NCBI GenBank assembly: GCA_016871755.1
Contig: VHCJ01000002.1
Location: forward strand, 1 to 64,000
DNA length: 64,000 nt
Reading direction: 5' to 3'
Origin: Verrucomicrobiota bacterium
GTDB lineage: Bacteria > Verrucomicrobiota > Verrucomicrobiia > Opitutales > Opitutaceae
How positions within the stretch are numbered: the stretch's first letter is position 1; each line of letters starts with the position of its first letter. This document shows, piece after piece, positions 1-10,914 of this stretch. The notes under the pieces were generated by a model that saw only the letters and a program-made list of their open reading frames with translations, searched no databases and was not told where the DNA came from. The translations under genes were made by a program, and so were the position numbers.

Positions 1-26
1 GGGGTCGCACCGGCGGCCCCCTTTTT
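1..26 (+). terminator. Rho-independent terminator of an upstream gene
   Basis: GGGGTCGC (1-8) pairs with GCGGCCCC (13-20), with one T:G pair, around the tetraloop ACCG. A C and then five T (22-26) follow. This is a classic intrinsic terminator shape and presumably ends a plus-strand gene lying before the window. Confidence 0.6.
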
Positions 27-103
27 GTCAGTCATCCGCGATTAAAGAACGCCCCCCGGTTGCAGTCACGGGCCGGACGCGTTGCTTAGGACGTTTCCCC
101 GCG

Positions 104-310
104 ATGATCCTGATCCGTCGGCAAATCGACCGCGAACGCGCCTACACCGCGATCTTCCTCCCGGGGGAGCCGCCGCGCGTGTTCCCGACGTCCGATTACG
201 AGCACGCCCGGATCCTGCAGATCTACAAGCAGGACCGGCCCCATCCGGGGATCAAAAACGACTTTTCCGACGATCTTCGTCCGCAGCCATCGCCGCCGAC
301 GCCGCCCTGA
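104..310 (+). CDS. small hypothetical protein, 68 aa
   Basis: I do not recognise the family. The peptide starts MILIRRQIDRERAYTAIFLP, has mixed charged and hydrophobic composition up to about residue 55, and ends in a Pro-rich tail (PSPPTPP). Third codon positions are strongly G/C like the neighbouring real genes, and the residue mix resembles a folded protein rather than a GC-rich shadow. AGGA lies about 13 bases before the ATG, a little far for a good ribosome site. It sits alone between an upstream terminator and icd. A secreted or membrane role is not suggested, since there is no hydrophobic segment. Confidence 0.5.
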   Translation: MILIRRQIDRERAYTAIFLPGEPPRVFPTSDYEHARILQIYKQDRPHPGIKNDFSDDLRPQPSPPTPP

Positions 311-2695
<2,385 letters not shown>

Positions 2696-2708
2696 GCCGC
2701 GTCCACGG

Positions 2709-2738
2709 GGTCAGGCTCGCGCCCGCGCGGGCCTGACC
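2709..2738 (+). terminator. hairpin downstream of icd
   Basis: GGTCAGGC..., bases 2709-2721, pairs with 2726-2738 over 13 positions, allowing one T:G pair, around a four-base loop. No T run follows, so it may be an mRNA 3'-end stabiliser or a Rho-assisted terminator. Its GGTCAGGC arm resembles the core of the short interspersed repeats found elsewhere in the window. Confidence 0.5.
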
Positions 2739-2798
2739 GGGTCCGGTCCGACCGTTCCCGGCGGTGAGTGACCCGCCACGTCTCCCCCACGCCCGGCC

Positions 2799-3599
2799 AT
2801 GAATCACTCCGAAGCCGGAGCCTTCTGGGAGCGCAACGCCGAGGCGTGGACGCAGCTCGCGCGCGCGGGACACGATGTATTCCGCGATCAGGTCAATACA
2901 CCGGGCTTCTTCGCCCTGCTCCCGCCCGTCACGGGTCTCGCCGGTCTCGACCTCGGCTGCGGCGAGGGACACCACACGCGCTTGCTCGCACGGCAGGGCG
3001 CCTTGGTGACCGGGCTCGACATTGCCCCGACGTTCATCCGGCACGCCGAAGCCGAGGAGGCCCGCGCCCCGTTGGGCATCAGCTACGTCACCGCCAGCGC
3101 CGTCCATCTGCCCTTTCCCGACCGGGTCTTCGATTTCGTCACCGGGTTCATGAGCCTGCACGACATCCCGGAGCTGGAGGTCGTGCTGCGGGAAATCGTC
3201 CGGGTGCTCCGGCCCGGCGGCTTCCTCCAGTTCTCCATCCTGCATCCCTGCTTCAACCCACCGCACCGGCGGGTCGTGCGTGACGAGGCCGGCGATGCGA
3301 CGGCGGTCGAGGTCAGCGACTACTTCCTCGACGCCGATGGGCGCATCGACACGTGGACGTTTGGCAGCGTACCGGAATCCCTCCGACGCACCTACGCCGA
3401 GTTTCAGGTCCCGCGCTTCCACCGGACACTCGCCGAGTGGATGAATCTCTTGGTGGACGCCGGTCTCGTGATCGAGCGCTGTGCGGAACCCCGCCCGTCC
3501 GCCGCCGCCGTCGCCGAGCGCCCAACGCTCCGCGACGGCGAGGTCGCACCTTACTTCCTGCTCGTGCGCGCACGGCGGCCCGCGTCGCCCGCCCCGTGA
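2799..3599 (+). CDS. class I SAM-dependent methyltransferase
   Basis: A 266 aa Rossmann-fold methyltransferase of the Methyltransf_11/UbiE-like type. Motif I is seen as LDLGCGEGHHTRLLA near residue 50, followed by the acidic end of strand 2 (GLDIAP) and the post-motif segment HLPFPDRVFDFVTGFMSLHD. VLREIVRVLRPGGFLQFSIL is the usual motif III region. The substrate cannot be read from the sequence. It has no membrane segment and sits alone between icd and a convergent peptidase gene. The ATG at 2799 gives a start a sensible distance before motif I. Confidence 0.85.
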   Translation: MNHSEAGAFWERNAEAWTQLARAGHDVFRDQVNTPGFFALLPPVTGLAGLDLGCGEGHHTRLLARQGALVTGLDIAPTFIRHAEAEEARAPLGISYVTASAVHLPFPDRVFDFVTGFMSLHDIPELEVVLREIVRVLRPGGFLQFSILHPCFNPPHRRVVRDEAGDATAVEVSDYFLDADGRIDTWTFGSVPESLRRTYAEFQVPRFHRTLAEWMNLLVDAGLVIERCAEPRPSAAAVAERPTLRDGEVAPYFLLVRARRPASPAP

Positions 3600-3605
3600 G
3601 CCGAG

Positions 3606-3655
3606 GCGCCGCTCATCGCAGCGCCGCCCAGCCCAGCGCCACTTATCGCAGCGCC
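3606..3655. repeat. imperfect 20-bp tandem repeat after the methyltransferase gene
   Basis: GCGCCGCTCATCGCAGCGCC at 3606-3625 recurs as GCGCCACTTATCGCAGCGCC at 3636-3655, 18 of 20 identical, with a period of 30 bases. The copies begin seven bases after the stop codon. Confidence 0.6.
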
Positions 3656-3707
3656 ATCCCTGCCCGCCGGTCGACGAAGGTGATCGCGGGCCTTCTCGCC
3701 GGGCGGC

Positions 3708-6116
3708 TCACTTGAGCCACTGCGCGAGCCAACCCTGCACTTCGCGGTACCAGAAGCGCCCGTTCTCCCCCTTGAGGATCCAGTGATTCTCGTCCGGGAA
3801 AACGATCAAGCGGCTCGGGATCTGCAGGCGCTGGTGGAAGCTCCAATTTTCAAGGGTGTTGTTCAGGGGAACCCGGAAGTCGTTCTCGCCCACGGTCAGC
3901 AGCATTGGGGTCCGCCAGCCCGTGCCTTTCGCGTGATTGCCCGCAAGGCGCGCCGGGTTCTGCTCCCGCCAGATCGGTCCCTGCTCCCACACGGGACCAC
4001 CGTTGCCGACTTCGCGGTGGTAGATCACGTCGCTGGTCGCCCACTGCGATTCCAGATTCACGAGGCCGGCGTGCGACACGAACGCCCGGTACCGGGTCGT
4101 CGTCGCCTGCAGCCAATTCACGAGGTGCCCACCGTAGCTGGCACCCGCCGCCGCGACGCGATTGCCGTCGAGGAAGGGATAGCGGCGCAGCGCCTCATCG
4201 AGGCCTTGATTGATTTCATCCGCCGGGGTTTTGAGGGGGTCGCCCTGGATCGCCTGCCCAAAGGCCTCCGTGTAGCCGCGTGAGCCGGAGTAGTTCGTCA
4301 TCACCAGCACGTAACCGGGCGCCGCGAGGAGCTGGTAGTTCCAGCGCACGCTCCACGCGTCGCGGAACTGCGGCGCCGGCCCCCCGTGGATCACCACGAG
4401 CACCGGATAGCGTCGCGCCGGATCAAACCCCGCCGGACGCAGCACCAGGGTCTCGACCGGACGTCCCAAGGCACTCGTCACCACGAAGGACACCAGCGGA
4501 CGCAGGTCCAGCGGGGCGAGGCGGTCGGCATTGAAGCGGGTCAGGGGCTTGCGCGCGCCCGTTGCGAGTTCGATTTCCACCAGCTCGGGCGGACCCATCG
4601 CACTCTCCGAGGACGCGACGATCCGACCGGCCTCCGCCGCCAGCGACGAGATCACGCCGGCACCCTGCAGGGGACGCGGGGTCACCGGCCCACCGGTCAC
4701 GGGCACACTGAAGAGGCGGGTGTGCGCACCTTCCTCCGCCGCCAGCAGCACTGTGCGTCCGTCCGCCAACAACACGAAATCCGCAATCGAGAGGTCCAGC
4801 GACGCCGTGAGGTCCACGCGCGACGCCCCTTGCATCGGCCACGGGAACGACACGACGCGGCTGTGATGGTAGACCTTGCCGTCACCGCCAGGACTGAAGC
4901 TGAGGAGGAGATGCCGGCCATCAGGCGTGAAGACCGGCCCGCCGAAATCATCCGGACCCGCCGTCAGCGCCTGCGGCTCGCCGCCGTGCGGTCCGACGCG
5001 ATCGATGCCCTTGAGGCCGACCAGGTAGAGGTCCGTGCTGGTGTCAGCATACGCGGCGCGATCGCGCTCGATGGTCGCGACGAAGACCACACCCTCGCCG
5101 TCCGGGGTCCACGCCGCCGAGAGGCTCTGTCCGGCATCCGAAAGCCGTCCCGCAAAACCGCGTTTCGCCACCAGTTCCGTGCCAGCGAGGATGTCCCGCG
5201 CGACCGCTCCGGCGCGGGCTTCTTGCACGAAGAGCGAGGGTCGGCGATCGTCCAGCCACTGATCCCAGTAGCGGATGGGGAAACCGTCATAGACGCGCGC
5301 CGTCCACGGACGATCCTTGCGTTCCTTCGCGGCGCGTTTGTTCGCTGCGTCATCCTTCGCACCGGGATAGACGTCGCTGGAAAAGAGAATGCGTTGCCCA
5401 TCCGGACTCCACTGCGGTCCGCGGGCCCCCGTGGAGAGCTGGGTGATCCGCTCCGCCTCACCGCCGGTCTCCAGGTTCAGCACGTACACCTGCGGCGCGT
5501 CATCGCCATCCCGCTTCGCCGAAAAGGCCAGCCGGCTCCCGTCCGGGCTCCACGTCGCGCCCGCCTCCGCGCCGCGACTGTGGGTCAGCCGGCGCGGCGC
5601 CGATGATCCGTCCGTCATCACGAGCCACAGGTCGCTCGACTGTTCCTTGGGGTCGTACGCCGGATCCGTCACCGAAAACACCACCCGCGTGCCGTCCGGA
5701 CTGAGCACGGGTCCGCCCACGCGCTTCATCAGCCACACGTCTTCGTGCGTGATCGGCCGGGGGGTGACGACCGCAGGGGTCCCGGCGACCGTCGGCGCTG
5801 GCGCCACGGTCGCCGTCCCACCGGCCGTCCCACCGGCCGTCCCGCACGGGGAGGCCGCGACGGCGGCCTCCTGAGCTAATCCCGCCTCTGCCTCAGACGT
5901 TCCGCCGCTCGTCTCCGGCGCTCCCCCGCTCGCCGCGGCCGTTCCGACGTTCGCCTCCGCCGCTCCCTCGCCCATCTGATCCGCTCGGGACCAACCGGCC
6001 GGCGCACGCGAGGACCATGCCTCGGACGCGGTGGCGGTCACAACCACAGCGGACTCGGGAATCGACGACGCGGCAAGCGACAGGGGCGTCAGGAGAACGA
6101 GCAATAAGCGAACCAT
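3708..6116 (-). CDS. secreted S9 family prolyl oligopeptidase / acylaminoacyl-peptidase-like
   Basis: A serine peptidase that probably acts on short peptides in the periplasm. The 802 aa chain starts with a signal peptide (MVRLLLVLLTPLSLAAS), then an Ala/Gly/Thr-rich low-complexity stretch to about residue 95, then WD40-like propeller repeats (for example LSPDGTRVVFSV, WSPDGSRLAFS, FTPDGRHLLLSF), then the alpha/beta hydrolase domain. The catalytic triad is visible: Ser near 660 in GASYGG, Asp near 746 in GENDFRVP, His near 778 in DENHW. The start at 6116 is preferred over a TTG-type extension because AAGGTGG lies about 9 bases upstream and the signal peptide begins there. The gene runs convergently with the methyltransferase. 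Confidence 0.9.
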   Translation of the reverse strand: MVRLLLVLLTPLSLAASSIPESAVVVTATASEAWSSRAPAGWSRADQMGEGAAEANVGTAAASGGAPETSGGTSEAEAGLAQEAAVAASPCGTAGGTAGGTATVAPAPTVAGTPAVVTPRPITHEDVWLMKRVGGPVLSPDGTRVVFSVTDPAYDPKEQSSDLWLVMTDGSSAPRRLTHSRGAEAGATWSPDGSRLAFSAKRDGDDAPQVYVLNLETGGEAERITQLSTGARGPQWSPDGQRILFSSDVYPGAKDDAANKRAAKERKDRPWTARVYDGFPIRYWDQWLDDRRPSLFVQEARAGAVARDILAGTELVAKRGFAGRLSDAGQSLSAAWTPDGEGVVFVATIERDRAAYADTSTDLYLVGLKGIDRVGPHGGEPQALTAGPDDFGGPVFTPDGRHLLLSFSPGGDGKVYHHSRVVSFPWPMQGASRVDLTASLDLSIADFVLLADGRTVLLAAEEGAHTRLFSVPVTGGPVTPRPLQGAGVISSLAAEAGRIVASSESAMGPPELVEIELATGARKPLTRFNADRLAPLDLRPLVSFVVTSALGRPVETLVLRPAGFDPARRYPVLVVIHGGPAPQFRDAWSVRWNYQLLAAPGYVLVMTNYSGSRGYTEAFGQAIQGDPLKTPADEINQGLDEALRRYPFLDGNRVAAAGASYGGHLVNWLQATTTRYRAFVSHAGLVNLESQWATSDVIYHREVGNGGPVWEQGPIWREQNPARLAGNHAKGTGWRTPMLLTVGENDFRVPLNNTLENWSFHQRLQIPSRLIVFPDENHWILKGENGRFWYREVQGWLAQWLK
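5810..5845. repeat. three 12-bp tandem units inside the S9 peptidase gene
   Basis: Three consecutive units of the form CGGCCGTCCCAC lie at 5810-5821, 5822-5833 and 5834-5845, with one mismatch in each outer copy. They encode the repeated GTAG residues of the protein's low-complexity linker, between signal peptide and propeller. This looks like recent slippage expansion. Confidence 0.7.
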
Positions 6117-6192
6117 TCTGACCACCTTAGGCCCTTTACGTGCGATTGCGATCCGTCGCCGCATTTTCCCCTGCCGCTCCGGTTGCCCACCC

Positions 6193-7410
6193 TCACCGCC
6201 CCGCCGCCTCCTCGTGCCGACCGTCCGCTCGCTTGACCAGTCGTCCGCCGAGTTCGAGGCGGAGGATCACCGCCATCGCCCGCTCCGCCGACCAGCCCAA
6301 TCCAAGGGCGACGTCCTCCGTCGCAAGGATCGCCCCGCCGCGGAAGAGTTCGAGCACCGCCGCCTCGGCGGGCGAAGCTGGAGGAGGGATCAGACTCGAA
6401 CCCGGCGGCCGGTCCGCCGCAGTCTCATCTTCGCCTTCCCGGTGGGGGCGCCCGTCGCCGTCGGCCGGTTCCCCGCGCACCACGCCACGCGCGGCGTTGT
6501 CGGGAATCGGTCCGGGGCGAAGACCGCGAAGGTAGCCGAGTTCATCGACCACATCCTCGACCGAGGTCAGCAACACCGCCCCGTCGCGGATCAGCTGGTG
6601 GCACCCGGCGCTGGTCGGTTGGTCGATCCGGCCCGGCACCGCCAGCACGACGCGCCCTTGCTCGGCTGCGAAGCGCGCGGTGATCATCGAGCCGCCGTCG
6701 ACGTCGCTCTCCACCACCACGATCGCCGCACTCATGCCCGCCACGATGCGGTTGCGCATCGCGAAGGACTGCCGATCCGCGGGCCGCCCCAGCCGGAACT
6801 CCGACAGCAACGCTCCTTCGCGCGCGATCCGTTCCGTCAACGCCCGGTTCTCCGGCGGATAGACGAGATCCACTCCGGTCCCGAGCACCGCGGCGGTGCC
6901 GCCGCCCGCCTCCAGCGCTCCTTCGTGCGCAGCCGTGTCGATCCCCCGGGCAAGTCCGCTGACGACGCAGAAACCGCGCCGCGCCAGTTCGCCGCCCAGC
7001 CGCCGCGCCGTCGCGAGGCCGTACTGCGTCGTGCGGCGCGACCCCACGATCGCCACACAGGTCCGCCCCGGCTCGTAACGGCCCCGGCAGTACAGTCCGA
7101 TCGGCGGATCGTGAATCTCGCGCAGCAGCGGCGGATAGCCGTCGTCCGCCGCCGCCACAAATGCCGCCCCGCAGTCCTGGAGTCCGCGCTCCTCCGCCGC
7201 CAGATCGACGTGCGCGCGCCACGTGGCGAGTGTCGCCGCGATCACCGGCCCGACTCCGCGAACGGCCCGCAGCGTTTCCGGCGCCGCCGCCAGCACCGCC
7301 GCAGGATCACCGCCGCAGGCTTCGAGCAGTCGGTTCGCCGTGATCGGCCCGACGTGCGGGAGCGCATTCAGCACCAAAAGGGCCTGCGAGGGGGACAGCG
7401 CGGATTCCAT
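6193..7410 (-). CDS. dprA: DNA processing protein DprA/Smf
   Basis: Binds incoming single-stranded DNA and loads RecA during natural transformation. The 405 aa protein has an N-terminal helix-hairpin-helix part (LPHVGPITANRLLEACGG, TLRAVRGVGPVIAATL), then the Rossmann-like core with VGSRRTTQYG, SGLARGIDTAAHEGAL and the DLVYPPENRAL segment, and ends with a winged-helix-like tail (AVLELFRGGAILATEDVALG). An acidic/Pro-rich linker near residues 300-340 is lineage-specific. The ATG at 7410 (MESALSPSQ) was chosen because homology begins there; the in-frame extension upstream is Arg/Ala junk. It lies next to the S9 peptidase on the same strand, 76 bases away. Confidence 0.92.
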   Translation of the reverse strand: MESALSPSQALLVLNALPHVGPITANRLLEACGGDPAAVLAAAPETLRAVRGVGPVIAATLATWRAHVDLAAEERGLQDCGAAFVAAADDGYPPLLREIHDPPIGLYCRGRYEPGRTCVAIVGSRRTTQYGLATARRLGGELARRGFCVVSGLARGIDTAAHEGALEAGGGTAAVLGTGVDLVYPPENRALTERIAREGALLSEFRLGRPADRQSFAMRNRIVAGMSAAIVVVESDVDGGSMITARFAAEQGRVVLAVPGRIDQPTSAGCHQLIRDGAVLLTSVEDVVDELGYLRGLRPGPIPDNAARGVVRGEPADGDGRPHREGEDETAADRPPGSSLIPPPASPAEAAVLELFRGGAILATEDVALGLGWSAERAMAVILRLELGGRLVKRADGRHEEAAGR

Positions 7411-7629
7411 GCGCAACCCCTGCGGCGCGACAGCGCTGCGGGCAATTGCGGAGGCGGCCCGACGTCCGCCCAATTTAGGTTCGGACGCGCCAAACGCACC
7501 GGGGCTTGCCGGGCGATCATGACTCGATCGAACTCAGGGGCGCCGCCAGAGCAGGCTCCAATCGGCTGGGATCGGCGAACGGCGCCGGCCCGCACCGAAC
7601 GCCGGGGCGCGGCCGACCCGCGCTGGAGC

Positions 7630-8499
7630 CTAGACGCGTTCCCAGCGACTCGGGGCAATGCCGGGGGCGTCGCCGCGCATGTTCTTCGGCTTGTTCGGGT
7701 GGTTGAAGTCGAAGCCGCGGCGGACGTTCGGGTTTTCGAAGAACCGGGCGAGGTGCGGGGGCACCTGCGCCAGCTTGTCCGCCGGCCACGTCGGGATCTT
7801 CTCCTCCGCCGGACCCGCCCAAGCCGGGCGATACAAGTAAGCCAGCATGCCGCGCTCGCGCGTGCCGACGTTCGGGCAGTTGCCGTGAAACACCTTGTGG
7901 TTCAGCAGCACCGCCGAGCCCGCCTTCGCGGGCACCGCCACCTGCTCGGGATGCCCGGTGTACCGGGTGTAGGGATTGGCATCCGCGTGCATCGAGAGGT
8001 GCGACCGCGGCACGACGAGGAAGGGCGACACGTCCGCCGTCAGGTCATCCAGGTAGTACAGCACGCGCACCTGCACGGGACACGATCCCGCCCAGCCGAA
8101 GATCTGCGAGCCATAGGGCTGGCCATCCGTGTGCAGGCTGATGCCGGGGTGACCCGGCAGCGAGAGGGCATACACGCCGCCGAGGAAAAGGATGTCCGGC
8201 CCGAGCAGGGCCTCGAGGAACGCCACGGTGGGGGCATGCCCGACGAGGTTGATGAAGTCCGGTCCTTCCCACTGGATGCCGCGGCGCCCGCGCTGCTTGT
8301 CGCTGTAATCCGCCGGGATGGTCTCCAGCGGCGCCAACTGGCGCTTGAAGTTCGCCACCTGCTCGGGCGAGAGGAGGTCCGGGAGGACGACGTAGCCTTC
8401 AAGTTCGAGGTGACGGATGCGCTGGCCAAGGGTCAGCGCGGACCAATCGGTGGTGTCGAGCCGGAGGGGACCGGCGGAGGGGGCAAGGGCGGCATTCAT
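7630..8499 (-). CDS. phytanoyl-CoA dioxygenase family protein
   Basis: A non-haem Fe(II)/2-oxoglutarate oxygenase of 289 aa. The metal site is seen as HTDGQPYGSQ (His-x-Asp) near the middle and HKVFHGNCPN for the distal His. The Arg of GTRERGML is the likely 2-oxoglutarate anchor. The N-terminus carries LEGYVVLPDLLSPEQVANFK, a typical PhyH opening. The substrate is unknown; in related bacteria such proteins act on small hydroxylated metabolites or sugars. It is divergent from the regulator starting at 8746, which probably controls it. No clear ribosome site precedes the ATG at 8499. Confidence 0.85.
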   Translation of the reverse strand: MNAALAPSAGPLRLDTTDWSALTLGQRIRHLELEGYVVLPDLLSPEQVANFKRQLAPLETIPADYSDKQRGRRGIQWEGPDFINLVGHAPTVAFLEALLGPDILFLGGVYALSLPGHPGISLHTDGQPYGSQIFGWAGSCPVQVRVLYYLDDLTADVSPFLVVPRSHLSMHADANPYTRYTGHPEQVAVPAKAGSAVLLNHKVFHGNCPNVGTRERGMLAYLYRPAWAGPAEEKIPTWPADKLAQVPPHLARFFENPNVRRGFDFNHPNKPKNMRGDAPGIAPSRWERV

Positions 8500-8745
8500 G
8501 GGTGTGGGGGGAAAGTCGAACTCGGGAGGGGAACCGGCAGCGGGCTGGAGAAGTCCGGAGACCCGGTCGTCTCCGGCTGCACCCGCCGCCCGGCCAGCGC
8601 GCGGGCGCCGGACCGATCGCGGGTGCCTGTCCGCATCGAGCGCGCGGCGGGACCCCGGAGCAAGCATGCCACAGTTGTCTTTTCCCCACACATCTTCTGC
8701 CGGACGGGGATTGACCGCCCGGCGCGGCCCCGCAAGAACGCCGCC

Positions 8746-10038
8746 ATGCCGCTTGCGCTCCGACGTCTCAGCCTCGTCGACCAGGTCGCCGCGGCACTCC
8801 GGATGGAGCTCGATGCGTCGCGCTGGCCAACCCAGCTGCCCGGCGAGCACCAGCTTGCCGCCCAGCTGCAGGTGAGCCGCTCGACCCTGCGCCAGGCGCT
8901 GCAACTCCTCCGCCGCGAGGGCCGGCTCGCCGTGCGGCGCGGCAGTCGCTGGCGTCCTGCGTCCGACGACGGCGCGCGCCCCGGATCAGGGTCCGGCCGC
9001 CGCTCGCAGACCACCCCAGCCTCCCCACCGCGCGGGCGGTCCGAGCCCCGCCGCCCCGCTCCTTCCTCGCGCGGGTCGCGTCTGCCCTCAGGCATCCGCC
9101 CGGGGACCGGCTCGCCCGCCACGGTGTCGACCGTCGCCGCCGCGCGGACGCACTCCGCGCCGCCGGCGTCGGCGCAGGCGCAGCCACCGTCGGCCGACGT
9201 CGTGGCGATGATTTCGTCCCTGCCGCCGGCCGAGCAGTCGTGGTCCTCGATTCTGATCCGCGACGAACTGCGCGCCCAATTGCAGCGGGCCGGGCTGGAA
9301 TTGCAGACGCACGTAGTAGCCCAGCGCTCCCCGCGCAGCGGCGGCGCGGCGCTGCGGCGACTGCTGGCCCACGCGGGCGCGACCGCCTGGGTGCTGGCGT
9401 CGTGCTCCGAGGCGGTGCAGCGGCACTTTGAGGAGGGCGGACGACCAGCGCTGGTCCTCGGCTCGGCTCACCCGGGCGTGCGCCTGCCCGCCTTCCGCAT
9501 CGACCTCGGGGCCGCGCTGCGGCACGCCCTCGCCTCCCTTCAACGTCACGGGCACCGGCAGATCGCCCTGCTCCTGCCGCGCACGCCGTTCGCCGGCACG
9601 CGCGAGGTCGCCGCGAGCCTCGCCGAAGCGACGGCCTGGCTGCGCGAGCGGGGCATGGCGGTGACGGTGCGTGAGCATGAAAGCTCGACTCACGGCGTGG
9701 GGCTGGCGCTCACCGGGTTGCTCGCCTCGCAGGCCCGGCCGAGCGCACTCATCGTGATGCTGCCCGGCGACGCGCTCAGCGCGCTCGGGCACCTGCACGC
9801 GCGCGGGGTGCCCGTGCCGCAGGCCCTGTCGTTGATCTGCCTCTTCGACGATCCCTACCTCGCCCGGTTGACCCCGGCGCTCGCGCGCTACGCGTGCGAC
9901 CCGACGCTCTTCGTCCGTCGCCTCGCCCGGCAGCTGATCCGGCTCGTGCGCTCCGGCGTGCGGCCAACGCCCGTCGCGGTCGTGCCGGAGTTCATCCGCG
10001 GCGGCACGCTGGGGTCGTGCAGCAGCGACGGAGGCTAG
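8746..10038 (+). CDS. GntR-type HTH / LacI-like sensor transcriptional regulator
   Basis: A 430 aa DNA-binding regulator. Residues 5-65 form a GntR winged helix (LVDQVAAALRMEL, LPGEHQLAAQLQVSRSTLRQ, LLRREGRLAVRRGSRW). Residues about 70-145 are an Arg/Ser/Pro/Ala-rich linker. The rest resembles a LacI/GalR periplasmic-binding-like sensor (ALASLQRHGHRQIALLLPRT, ALIVMLPGDALSALGHLHARG). This architecture is common in Verrucomicrobiota sugar and metabolite loci. The ATG at 8746 is 246 bases from the divergent dioxygenase start, so the shared intergenic space is the likely operator region. The ligand cannot be predicted. Confidence 0.8.
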   Translation: MPLALRRLSLVDQVAAALRMELDASRWPTQLPGEHQLAAQLQVSRSTLRQALQLLRREGRLAVRRGSRWRPASDDGARPGSGSGRRSQTTPASPPRGRSEPRRPAPSSRGSRLPSGIRPGTGSPATVSTVAAARTHSAPPASAQAQPPSADVVAMISSLPPAEQSWSSILIRDELRAQLQRAGLELQTHVVAQRSPRSGGAALRRLLAHAGATAWVLASCSEAVQRHFEEGGRPALVLGSAHPGVRLPAFRIDLGAALRHALASLQRHGHRQIALLLPRTPFAGTREVAASLAEATAWLRERGMAVTVREHESSTHGVGLALTGLLASQARPSALIVMLPGDALSALGHLHARGVPVPQALSLICLFDDPYLARLTPALARYACDPTLFVRRLARQLIRLVRSGVRPTPVAVVPEFIRGGTLGSCSSDGG

Positions 10039-10322
10039 TCCGATCCCCAGCGCGGACGCGCCGCACCTGCGCTCGTTCGTCGGCGCCGCAGGCTCGGGGT
10101 AGTCGGACCACGTCGGCCACCGATCCCGCGCGCCCGCGGCGAATTCACCGACCGCGCCGAGTTCCCCGGTCTCCGTCCCATCGATCCCGTTCGCCCGCGG
10201 AGAGCTCAGCCGGGCCTGGAGTCCGAGGGCCAGGCCTCCGAGCCAACCGGGTCGAACCGAACGCACCGGGCGCGCATTGACGGCTTGCCCCCACCGGCAA
10301 GGCGGGGTTGGCTTCCGGCCCC

Positions 10323-10844
10323 ATGAGCACTGCACCCGCGAAAGAGAACGCCGTCATCAGCACCTCCTACGGTGACCTTACCATCGCCTTCTGGCCCGAG
10401 GTGGCCCCGAAGACGGTCGAGAACTTCAAGAAACTCGCCCGCGAGGGTTTCTACGATGGCACGGCGTTTCACCGGATCATCAAGGGTTTCATGATCCAGG
10501 GCGGCTGCCCGAACACGCGCGCCGGCGCCCGTGGGATGCCCGGCACCGGCGATCCGGGGTACAAGCTCAAGGCGGAGTTCAACGCCAAGTCCCACCAGCG
10601 CGGCGTCATCTCCATGGCGCGCGCCTCCGATCCGGATTCGGCCGGCTGCCAGTTCTTCATCTGCCATGGCAACGCGTCGTTCCTCGACCGCCAGTACACC
10701 GCCTTCGGCCAGCTCGTCGGCGGTGACGACGTGCTCGAGCGCATCGCATCCGTCCCGACCCGCGCGGGCGGCGGCGGCGAGCGCAGCACGCCGGTCGACC
10801 GCATCGAGGTCACCAAGGTGACCATCGTTCCGGCCGCCAGCTGA
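10323..10844 (+). CDS. peptidyl-prolyl cis-trans isomerase, cyclophilin type
   Basis: Catalyses prolyl bond isomerisation in protein folding. The 173 aa protein spans a single cyclophilin domain with no signal peptide, so it is probably cytoplasmic. Diagnostic blocks are FYDGTAFHRIIKGFMIQGGC (catalytic Arg in FHRI), GVISMARASDPDSAGCQFFI and the TAFGQLVGGDDVLERI tail. The N-terminal segment (TSYGDLTIAFWPEVAPKTVE) is typical of short bacterial cyclophilins. The ATG at 10323 was preferred over the in-frame TTG at 10308. It lies 70 bases before a D-threonine-aldolase-like gene on the same strand. Confidence 0.92.
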   Translation: MSTAPAKENAVISTSYGDLTIAFWPEVAPKTVENFKKLAREGFYDGTAFHRIIKGFMIQGGCPNTRAGARGMPGTGDPGYKLKAEFNAKSHQRGVISMARASDPDSAGCQFFICHGNASFLDRQYTAFGQLVGGDDVLERIASVPTRAGGGGERSTPVDRIEVTKVTIVPAAS

Positions 10845-10914
10845 CGACGCCCCCGCGACGTGCTGTCCCCGGCAGGCTCGCGCTGTGGGTCCGGCTCTTC
10901 GGCGTTCCTCTTCC

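Noticed and set aside
6031-8745. Long plus-strand frame running into the regulator gene
   Set aside because: The part before 8746 is antisense to dprA and the dioxygenase and is an Arg/Pro-rich shadow; only the frame from 8746 is supported by domain homology.
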